Source: Moraxellaceae bacterium
Lineage (GTDB): Bacteria; Pseudomonadota; Gammaproteobacteria; Pseudomonadales; Moraxellaceae
DNA length: 5,388 nt
NCBI GenBank assembly: GCA_021156385.1
Contig: JAJNDL010000129.1
Location: forward strand, 1 to 5,388
Reading direction: 5' to 3'
Positions 1 to 4,722 of the stretch are shown in pieces. Numbering within the stretch: position 1 is the first letter of the stretch; every line of letters starts with the position of its first letter. Both the position numbers and the translations under genes were made by a program. The notes below the pieces were generated by a model. The model was not told the DNA's origin, did no database searches, and saw nothing but the letters and a program-made list of their open reading frames with translations.

Positions 1-94
1 CGGCCCGCTCCTGCAGCCAGTGCAGGGCGGCGGCGATGGTCCGGTAGGCGGCGGCGCGCTCGTCGAGGGAGGCGATGTCAGTCGGAATGCTCAT
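1..94 (-). CDS. N-terminal fragment of an unidentified protein; possibly Ada/Ogt-type (AraC-fused alkyltransferase)
   Basis: A minus-strand open frame starts at an ATG complementary to 92-94 and runs off the left edge, giving 31 codons. The visible protein begins MSIPTDIASLDERAAAYR and continues as an alanine-rich amphipathic helix ending in LHWLQERA. A weak purine-rich GCGGGC lies just before the start; the other ATGs nearby (complementary to 100-102 and 103-105) are out of frame. The pattern 'YRxIAxALxWLxxxA' resembles the first helix before the helix-turn-helix of AraC-type DNA-binding domains fused to methylated-DNA--protein-cysteine methyltransferases. That is recall of a family pattern from about 30 residues and is weak. 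The gene diverges from the DUF445 gene, so the two share the 95-363 spacer as a promoter region. Existence of the gene is likely; its identity is not settled. Confidence 0.45.
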   Translation of the reverse strand, partial: MSIPTDIASLDERAAAYRTIAAALHWLQERA

Positions 95-363
95 GCCCGC
101 ATCATAGGCACCGCCTACCGCCCTGCCCACCCGATTCTTGCCGTCAGAAATTGGTATGAAATTCCTGTTCACTCTCCCGGGGCAGCGGCACCCCGGCGGA
201 TGGCTCGTGATACTCTCCCGCCCGGCGCCAGGGATATGGCCGCCATCCGGGAAAGCCGCCCGCCGAGACTTCTGCAAGCGTGCCGTTTTCCTTCCTCACA
301 GTCGCACTCTGTCGACATTTTGCATTCGCGGCGCCAGCCGCCGAAAACAAGGACAAGGACGTC
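95..363. other. Divergent intergenic region upstream of the DUF445 gene
   Basis: This 269-bp spacer separates the left minus-strand start from the DUF445 start at 364 and should hold promoters for both. I see no clear pair of -35 and -10 boxes; TTGCCG at 138-143 has no good -10 partner. Visible structure is modest: a short inverted repeat TAGGC-ACC-GCCTA at 105-117, a CCGGGG/CCCCGG hairpin at 177-196, a 9-bp direct repeat ACTCTCCCG at 171-179 and 212-220, and an inverted pair CGGATGGC (197-204) and GCCATCCG (242-249). Open frames cross the region but have no ribosome binding site or recognisable protein. Confidence 0.5.
349..360 (+). promoter_or_regulatory. Shine-Dalgarno of the original DUF445 start
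   Basis: Two tandem AAGGAC hexamers (349-354 and 355-360) sit just before the ATG at 364; the first AAGGA ends 10 bases before the start and the second 4 bases before it. By contrast the later ATG at 446 has no purine-rich sequence upstream. This marks 364 as the ancestral start of the gene and supports the view that the 446 start is only what remains after the frame was broken. Confidence 0.6.
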
Positions 364-436
364 ATGACCGAACTCACGCAGTTCTGGCAGGAACTTTCCG
401 CGCGCCCCGATTTCTGGGGTTTCATCAGCATTCCCG
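364..436 (+). pseudogene. Detached 5' end of the DUF445 gene (24 codons, out of frame with the body)
   Basis: From the ATG at 364, preceded by a good Shine-Dalgarno, the frame reads MTELTQFWQELSARPDFW and then GFISIP. After ATT CCC (to 435) a single G follows, and the next bases (CTC GAG TTC ATG GGC, from 437) continue the DUF445 protein in another frame as LEFMG. In this family the N-terminal helix is normally followed by a membrane segment ending in a TNWxA-type motif and a '..xPLEF' link, so roughly 20 codons appear to have been lost here together with the reading frame. Translation from 364 would proceed through an unrelated arginine/alanine-rich frame up to 1779. The damage may be a real deletion or an error in the assembled sequence; the sequence alone cannot tell. 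Confidence 0.6.
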
Positions 437-445
437 CTCGAGTTC

Positions 446-1564
446 ATGGGCCTGCGGGTCGGCGCCAAGGGCCGTGGCCTGCCCATCCTCGGCTGGCAGG
501 GCATCATCCCGCGCAAGGCGCGCAAGATGTCGGACATCGTCATCGACCGCGTCATCGCCAAGATGGGCTCGCCCGCCGATTTCATGCGCCAGATGGAGCC
601 GGAGAAGGTCAGCGAGTTCGTGGTGAAGTCGGTGGAGTCGCACATCGAGGAATACACCGACGAAGTCATGTGCGAGCGCCACAGCCTGCTCTGGGAAAAC
701 CTGCCGCGCAGCCTCAAGCGCCGCGTCTACGAGCACGCCCGCAAGAACCTGCCCAAGGTCATGGAGAGCCTGGTCGAGGCCATCATCGGCAACATCGACG
801 ACCTGGTGGATGTAAAGGAAATGTGCGGCCGCCAGATGGAGCAGGACAAGGCGCTGATCGTGCGCATCTTCAAGGAGGTCGGCGACAAGGAGATCCGGTT
901 CATCATCAATGCGAGCTTCTGGATCGGCCTCGGCTTCGGCTTCGTGCAGATGGTGCTCTTCTACTTCCTGCCCTGGCACGGCATGCTGCCGCTCTACGCC
1001 GCGGTGCTGGGCCTGCTCACCAACTGGATCGCGCTGGCCATGGTGTTCCGCCCGCTCAATCCGGTGAAGATCGGCCCCTTCACCTTCCAGGGCCTCTTCC
1101 TGCGCCGCCAGCGCGAGGTTGCCGACAAGTTCGCCGACCTCACCGCGCAGGAGATGTTCACCGTCGGCCGCTTCATGCGGGAGGTGCTGACCGGCGAGCG
1201 CTCCAGCCGCGCCAAGCAGCTCATCAAGAGGCACGTCAGCGTGCTCGTCGATTACTCGGTCCTCGCACGCACCGGCGCACAACTCGCCATCGGCCCCACC
1301 GGCTTCGCCGACCTCAAGACGACGCTCATCGACAAGAGCACGCGCATGGCGCTGGAACCGTTGGAGAACAGCAAGTCCTTCAACCAGGAGCGCGCGGCGG
1401 TGCTGGCCAAGGTCTTCTCCGGCAAGATGAAGGAGATGACGCCCGCGGAATTCCAGGACCTGCTGCGCCCCGCCTTCCAGGAAGACGAATGGATCCTGCT
1501 CGTGCTGGGCTTCGTCACCGGCCTCATCGCCGGCTGGGCGCAGCTCATGCTGGGCTTCGCCTGA
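446..1564 (+). CDS. DUF445 family membrane protein (5'-damaged body of gene)
   Basis: The frame encodes 372 residues from the first in-frame ATG. It shows the DUF445 (Bacillus YheB-like) architecture. A segment with LGWQGIIPRKARKM (residues 15-28) is followed by a long soluble helical region (about 30-150). Two membrane spans come next (about 152-176 and 179-201), the second ending in LTNWIALAMVFRPLNP (191-206) and leading into FTFQGLFLRRQREVA. A further helical region and a final C-terminal span (about 349-371) complete the protein. The family hallmark 'TNW-A--M-F-P ... G-(I/F)-(P/L)(K/R)R' therefore occurs once whole and once as only its second half, at the extreme N-terminus. The first half, including a membrane span, is missing, and the upstream codons lie out of frame from 364. 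The start at 446 has no Shine-Dalgarno, so expression is doubtful. The biochemical role of the family is not established. A terminator follows 25 bases after the stop, so the gene appears monocistronic. Confidence 0.8.
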   Translation: MGLRVGAKGRGLPILGWQGIIPRKARKMSDIVIDRVIAKMGSPADFMRQMEPEKVSEFVVKSVESHIEEYTDEVMCERHSLLWENLPRSLKRRVYEHARKNLPKVMESLVEAIIGNIDDLVDVKEMCGRQMEQDKALIVRIFKEVGDKEIRFIINASFWIGLGFGFVQMVLFYFLPWHGMLPLYAAVLGLLTNWIALAMVFRPLNPVKIGPFTFQGLFLRRQREVADKFADLTAQEMFTVGRFMREVLTGERSSRAKQLIKRHVSVLVDYSVLARTGAQLAIGPTGFADLKTTLIDKSTRMALEPLENSKSFNQERAAVLAKVFSGKMKEMTPAEFQDLLRPAFQEDEWILLVLGFVTGLIAGWAQLMLGFA

Positions 1565-1589
1565 TTCCTTATATAGAAGAGCAGCCCGA

Positions 1590-1632
1590 GAAGGGGGCGG
1601 AGCGCATTGCGCTTCGCCCCCTTCGTTCTTTG
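1590..1632 (+). terminator. Intrinsic terminator after the DUF445 gene
   Basis: A 16-bp stem pairs 1590-1605 with 1609-1624 around an ATT triloop; every pair is Watson-Crick except one G-U (1600/1614). The stem has a run of five G opposite five C. It is followed by a short, interrupted T tract (GTTCTTTG, 1625-1632). The position, 25 bases after the DUF445 stop codon, fits a terminator; the T tract is imperfect, so efficiency is uncertain. Confidence 0.75.
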
Positions 1633-1974
1633 CAGGTCACGGGCAGGCGGGCGTGGACGCCGTTTCCCTGCCGGCCGTCGCAGCACGACGCTGCACATTG
1701 GTGCCGGAGAAAACTCCCGCGCCGCCCTGCCCTCCCCGTACACCGGATGTCAACGCTGGCCTACCGATCCAACGGCTGAGCTTGCACAAAGTTGCAGTGG
1801 GGACAATTCAGATACAAGAAACCTTTTTTCCGCACTACACCCCCCGAAAGTCGTAGCTACCTTTTAGGGCAGCTCCGTTAACAGGAGTGCAATGCATCTC
1901 GCTGCAGCAGTCCCATCGCTGAAGCATCTTTGTCTGAAAGGATCAATGTGAGTCGTAACGGAAGGAGAGCAATC
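1633..1974. other. Long non-coding leader/promoter region of the outer-membrane protein gene
   Basis: About 340 bases lie between the DUF445 terminator and the barrel gene. The first half is GC-rich and holds open frames without ribosome binding sites or recognisable products. From about 1780 the composition becomes more A/T-rich (for example CAATTCAGATACAAGAAACC, then a T6 run at 1824-1829), as expected for a promoter. I cannot name a convincing -35/-10 pair: TTGCAC (1782-1787) and TTGCAG (1792-1797) are -35-like but have no -10 box at the right distance. A 19-codon leader frame (1892-1951) lies close to the barrel gene. Confidence 0.5.
1892..1951 (+). CDS. Possible 19-codon leader ORF upstream of the outer-membrane protein gene
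   Basis: An ATG at 1892 is preceded by AGGAG at 1883-1887 (4-base gap) and opens a 19-codon frame, MHLAAAVPSLKHLCLKGSM, ending in TGA at 1949-1951, 23 bases before the barrel start. It could be a translated leader that influences the downstream gene, or chance. It has no run of a single amino acid that would suggest classical attenuation, and the 4-base spacing is on the short side. Treat it as tentative. Confidence 0.2.
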   Translation: MHLAAAVPSLKHLCLKGSM

Positions 1975-2559
1975 ATGAACACGAACATGAAGAAAACCCT
2001 GCTTGGTATGGCCTTCTCCCTGCCCCTGCTGTCCGGCGCCGCGATGGCCATGGACGCCGGCCTGACCCTGTCGCTGGACGGTGGCCAGGCCGAATCCCGC
2101 AATGCCTGCGACAACGTGACCAACTGCGAAAGCGACGACACCACCGTGCGCGGTGCCGTCGGCTACAACTTCAACAACACCTGGGCCGCCGAGCTCGGCT
2201 ACACCAGCTTCGGCACGGTGTTCGACTCGAGCGCCAACAACAACACCACCGCCTTCGGCGCCAAGCAGGAAGCCAACGCCATCACGGCGAGCGTGATCGG
2301 CACCTGGCCGTTCAGCGACCGCTTCGGCCTGTTTGGCCGTGTCGGTGCCGCCCGCTTCGACAACGACCGTGAAGTGCAGGGCGTGCCCATCGACACCGAC
2401 AATCGCACCAAGCCCTACTTCGGGGCCGGCGTGAAGTTCGGCCTGACCGACAACTTCGCGCTGCGCGGCGAATACCAGGTCTACAAGGACCTCGCCGACG
2501 TGGGTGGCGTGAAGGACGACGTGCAGGCCTGGACCGGCGGCGTGCTGTTCACCTTCTGA
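1975..2559 (+). CDS. Outer-membrane beta-barrel protein (OmpA-like transmembrane domain / OMP_b-brl porin family)
   Basis: The product is 194 residues. The start at 1975 is chosen over an upstream in-frame ATG (1930) because AAGGAGAG lies at 1962-1969 and because a signal peptide then begins at once: MNTNMKK, a hydrophobic core, and an AMA cleavage motif ending at about residue 25. The mature part is an alternation of short amphipathic strands and polar Asn/Asp/Gly-rich loops that fits eight strands: about 27-36, 57-67, 69-79, 102-113, 117-128, 146-157, 161-170 and 183-194. It ends in GGVLFTF, with the terminal Phe used by the BAM insertion machinery. This matches the N-terminal barrel of OmpA without the C-terminal peptidoglycan-binding domain. 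Two Cys residues (45 and 51) lie in the first long loop and could form a disulfide. The gene stands alone between two terminators. The ligand or function is unknown; such proteins are often structural or stress-related. The barrel class is secure, the exact subfamily is not. Confidence 0.88.
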   Translation: MNTNMKKTLLGMAFSLPLLSGAAMAMDAGLTLSLDGGQAESRNACDNVTNCESDDTTVRGAVGYNFNNTWAAELGYTSFGTVFDSSANNNTTAFGAKQEANAITASVIGTWPFSDRFGLFGRVGAARFDNDREVQGVPIDTDNRTKPYFGAGVKFGLTDNFALRGEYQVYKDLADVGGVKDDVQAWTGGVLFTF

Positions 2560-2604
2560 ACGGCGCCAGCCGGGACGGCCGTCACATGACGTGGCGGTCC
2601 TGAC

Positions 2605-2635
2605 GAAAAAACGCCACGCCATGTGGCGTTTTTTC
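2605..2635. terminator. Bidirectional intrinsic terminator between convergent genes
   Basis: A perfect 13-bp stem (2605-2617 with 2623-2635) around the 5-base loop GCCAT has a CGCCAC/GTGGCG core flanked by six A on the left and six T on the right. Read on either strand it gives a GC stem followed by a U tract. It lies 45 bases after the stop of the barrel gene and 10 bases beyond the stop of the convergent DUF72 gene, so it can serve both. Confidence 0.92.
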
Positions 2636-2645
2636 TGCCCGCGCC

Positions 2646-3389
2646 TCACGGCTCGCCGAGCCGTTGCAGCAAATGCAGCGCATCCGGGACCGCCGCCCCC
2701 TCGGCGGTGTTGTCGAAGATGCACCAGACTTCCTGTCCTCGTGACTGCCGACGCTGCAGCTCCTGCGCCAGCGCCTCCAGGGCGGCCGGTGCATAGGCCG
2801 AGTAGTACATGCGCGGTGAACCATGCAGGCGGAAGTACGCGAATCCCGGCCAGGCCGCGGGCTGCGCCGCGGCCGGCACCGGCGCCGGATCGGCCGCCAC
2901 GCGTGCGATGCGGAACTCCTGCAGCAGCTCCGTCGCCGTCGCGGCGAACCAGCTGGGATGGCGCGGTTCCCAGGCCACCTTTCCGGAAAATCCCGCCCTG
3001 AGCGCCTGAAGAAATGACGCGGCCACGGCCGGCGCGAAGGCCAGGCTGGGCGGCAGCTGCACGAGCAGCACGCCGAAGCGGTCGCCGAGCGCGCCGGCCT
3101 CGGCCAGGAAAGTGTCCAGCAGCGGCCCGCAATCGTGCAGGCGCTGCTCGTGCGTGATGCGGCGCGGCAGCTTCACGCTGAAGCGGAAATCCGCCGGCGT
3201 GCCCGCGGCCCAGCGCGCATAGGTCTCGGGACGGTGCGGACGGTAGAAGGACGAATTGATCTCGACCGCGGAAAAACGCGCGGCATAACGCACGAGATGC
3301 GTGCCTTCGGCGGGAAACTGCGGCCACGTCGCGCGTGGCAGGCTCCAGCCGGCACAGCCGATGTGGATTCGCACGGTGCTTGCCTGCAT
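2646..3389 (-). CDS. DUF72 domain protein (YecE family, TIM-barrel-like)
   Basis: The 247-residue product carries the recognisable DUF72 blocks in order. They are IHIGCAGWSLP near the N-terminus (8-18); YAARFSAVEINSSFYRPHRPETYARW (35-60, abridged in function to the 'VE-N-SFY' block); TPADFRFSVKLPRRITHE (64-81); a middle VAWEPRHPSW (138-147); FRLHGSPRMYYSAY (186-199); and the C-terminal WCIFDNTAEGAA (222-233). The length is usual for the family. The start ATG is complementary to 3387-3389; AGGA lies about 11 bases upstream, a little far, and no better start is visible. A TTGACG hexamer on the minus strand (complement of 3426-3431) may be a -35 box, but no good -10 is seen. The fold is TIM-barrel-like; the biochemical role of the family is not firmly established and I do not assign one. 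It converges with the barrel gene and diverges from the proline-rich gene. Confidence 0.93.
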   Translation of the reverse strand: MQASTVRIHIGCAGWSLPRATWPQFPAEGTHLVRYAARFSAVEINSSFYRPHRPETYARWAAGTPADFRFSVKLPRRITHEQRLHDCGPLLDTFLAEAGALGDRFGVLLVQLPPSLAFAPAVAASFLQALRAGFSGKVAWEPRHPSWFAATATELLQEFRIARVAADPAPVPAAAQPAAWPGFAYFRLHGSPRMYYSAYAPAALEALAQELQRRQSRGQEVWCIFDNTAEGAAVPDALHLLQRLGEP

Positions 3390-3546
3390 CGTTACATAAT
3401 TCCTAAGCCAAGCTCAGCAGATTTACGTCAATGCCGGTGTGTTTCCCGGCCCGCTCCCTATTCTTGAAGTGCTGGTTCCGCGGTTTCTGCTTCCGGCTGT
3501 TTCTTCCTTCCACCGACGCCAGGATGGCGGCATTCAGGAGGCCCTC
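3390..3546. other. Divergent spacer between the DUF72 and proline-rich genes
   Basis: This 157-bp spacer must contain the starts of both divergent transcripts. Its left part (about 3389-3432) is an A/T-richer pocket in GC-rich surroundings, as expected for a promoter of the DUF72 gene. I see no complete consensus promoter on either strand and no clear operator palindrome. Confidence 0.4.
3536..3541 (+). promoter_or_regulatory. Consensus Shine-Dalgarno for the proline-rich small gene
   Basis: AGGAGG ends 5 bases before the ATG at 3547. It is the best ribosome binding site in the window and decides the start of the small gene against a longer in-frame reading from 3439, which has no such signal. 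Confidence 0.7.
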
Positions 3547-3783
3547 ATGCTGTCTGCTCTCTTGACCAGACTGTTCCTGTTTCCGCTCTACCACACGCCC
3601 GATCCCCGCCCCGATCGCACGCCCGAACCACCACCTGACCAACCCGGCCATCCCGGCCACCCCACGCGACCGGACCCGGTCCCGCCCCAGCCCTCGCCCG
3701 ATCCGACGCCGCCCGATCCTTCGCCGCGCCCCGGCCCGGGCACGCCGCCGGATTCACCGCCGCCGATCTGGGCATCGCGCTAG
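3547..3783 (+). CDS. Small proline-rich protein of unknown function
   Basis: A 78-residue product follows a perfect AGGAGG. It has two parts: a short hydrophobic N-terminus, MLSALLTRLFLFPLY (1-15), then about 60 residues dominated by proline with Asp, Arg, His, Gly, Thr and Ser (PDPRPDRTPEPPP, later PDPTPPDPSPRPGPG), ending in PPPIWASR. I count 29 prolines in 78 residues. There is no Cys, no lipobox and no clear signal-peptidase site. The N-terminus could be a short membrane anchor with a disordered, extended tail outside, which is inference. About three quarters of codons end in G or C, like the neighbours. It is divergent from the DUF72 gene and convergent with the Mut7-C gene, so it is probably transcribed alone. 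The main doubt is that GC-rich DNA readily yields proline-rich open frames; the ribosome binding site and the hydrophobic start argue for a real gene. I do not recognise a family. Confidence 0.55.
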   Translation: MLSALLTRLFLFPLYHTPDPRPDRTPEPPPDQPGHPGHPTRPDPVPPQPSPDPTPPDPSPRPGPGTPPDSPPPIWASR

Positions 3784-3803
3784 CGACGAGACTGCCGCGA
3801 ACA

Positions 3804-3829
3804 TTCCCGCCGTCTTTCCGGCACGGGAA
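3804..3829. terminator. Weak hairpin between convergent genes
   Basis: TTCCCG (3804-3809) pairs with CGGGAA (3824-3829), and the inner CCG/CGG can extend the stem after a 2-base bulge, around a TCTTTC loop. It lies between the stops of the proline-rich gene (3783) and the Mut7-C gene (3882). There is no T tract on either side, so a role in termination is only suggested by its position. Confidence 0.25.
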
Positions 3830-3881
3830 GAGTTGCTGCAGTCGCGCGCGCAACGCTGCGGCTCGCGCCTGGAGAACCCCC

Positions 3882-4697
3882 TCATGGCGCGAAGCCCTGC
3901 GGGATGTCTGGCGCAGACCGTGCTGCGCCGTCGTCCCCGCCGGCCGCGAGTTCCGCCTGCACGGCCTGCACGAACTGCTGCATACGCCGGTAATGCGTGC
4001 CCGGCCAGTACACGCGGCCGCAGCCGTGGCAGCGCGAGAACAGCGTCGTGCTTTCGCGCACGCGCAGCGGCACCCGCTCGGCCACCTCTGCGGCCGTAGC
4101 CGGCCCGAGTTCGCCGTTGCAGCGCAGGCAGCGCGTGAAAGGCTGGAGCTGGCGCTCGAGGTTGAAGCGGCGCAGCACGCTGACGAGCTGCGCCTCGGGC
4201 TTTGTTGCGCGCACGAACCAGCCGTGGCTGACCTGGCGACGCTTGAGCAGGCCGATGTCGCGCGTGAGCAGGATGCGCTGCGTCGCCGCGGCAAGATCGG
4301 CGAGCCCGGCATCGTCGAAATCGTTGCGGTAGAGCGTGTCGAAGCCGGCGAGGCGCAGCAGTTGCGCCAGGCGGCCGAGGTTGGCGTCGACCGCGAAGCG
4401 CACCTCGCGCAGCGGTGCCGGCCGCACGCGCTGCAGCGCGCCCACATCCAGCGCCGCGAAGACCGGGTAGACGCTGATCTCCGCTCCCGGCGGCAGGCGG
4501 TCGCGGAAGGCCGCCGACACGCCGTTGACGAGGATGAGGCCGACCTCGGCATGCGGCACGCCGCAGGCCTCGATGGCGTCCTTCACCGCGGGCGGCACGA
4601 AGAATTCGTGCGCAATGCGGCGGCCGCGCTGCGCCGGTTTCAGGAAGTCGTTGAGCCCGGCATAAAAGCGCAGCCAGGCACGGTGCGGCTCACGCAT
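3882..4697 (-). CDS. Ub-Mut7C / Mut7-C RNase domain protein with zinc ribbon
   Basis: The 271-residue product has three parts. Residues about 7-88 (WLRFYAGLNDFL ... VNGVSAAFRDRLPPGAEISVYPVFAAL) fit the ubiquitin/ThiS-like beta-grasp domain found in front of Mut7-C. Residues about 98-182 are the Mut7-C PIN-like domain, with VRFAVDANLGRLAQLLRLAGFDT and ILLTRDIGLLKRR; Asp104, Asp127/128 and Asp147 are the likely metal-binding acids. Residues 190-236 form a zinc ribbon with CLRC and CHGC pairs (Cys 190, 193, 223, 226), followed by GRVYWPGTHYRRM. By family knowledge this is a putative ribonuclease, named after the C-terminal domain of the nematode Mut-7 exonuclease; its substrate here is unknown. 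The ATG complementary to 4695-4697 is preceded by AGGGA (complement of 4706-4710) with an 8-base gap; an in-frame ATG at 4730 would overlap the upstream gene and lacks such a site. It follows the metallo-hydrolase gene by 25 bp, probably in one operon. Confidence 0.9.
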   Translation of the reverse strand: MREPHRAWLRFYAGLNDFLKPAQRGRRIAHEFFVPPAVKDAIEACGVPHAEVGLILVNGVSAAFRDRLPPGAEISVYPVFAALDVGALQRVRPAPLREVRFAVDANLGRLAQLLRLAGFDTLYRNDFDDAGLADLAAATQRILLTRDIGLLKRRQVSHGWFVRATKPEAQLVSVLRRFNLERQLQPFTRCLRCNGELGPATAAEVAERVPLRVRESTTLFSRCHGCGRVYWPGTHYRRMQQFVQAVQAELAAGGDDGAARSAPDIPQGFAP

Positions 4698-4722
4698 GCG
4701 GCATGTCCCTGCGCCACCGGGC

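Noticed and set aside
105..117. Inverted repeat TAGGC-ACC-GCCTA next to the left gene start
   Set aside because: Only 5 bp per arm in GC-rich DNA and no second copy elsewhere; not enough to call an operator.
280..1779. A long plus-strand open frame of 499 codons across the DUF445 region
   Set aside because: After the first part (which includes the true 5' end of the DUF445 gene from 364) it reads an arginine/alanine/histidine-rich shadow of the DUF445 frame; only 364-436 has meaning.
1782..1797. Possible sigma-54 promoter (TTGCAC...TTGC) and tandem TTGCA before the barrel gene
   Set aside because: The required GG of the -24 element is absent and the spacing is one base short of the consensus; the 10-bp spaced TTGCA copies alone are too short to support a site.
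1864..3327. A 487-codon minus-strand open frame opposite the barrel and DUF72 genes
   Set aside because: It runs antisense to the barrel gene, through the terminator and out of frame over DUF72; composition is that of a GC-rich shadow, with no domain and no ribosome binding site.
3439..3546. N-terminal extension of the proline-rich protein starting at an ATG at 3439
   Set aside because: No ribosome binding site at 3439, whereas AGGAGG is placed exactly for the ATG at 3547.
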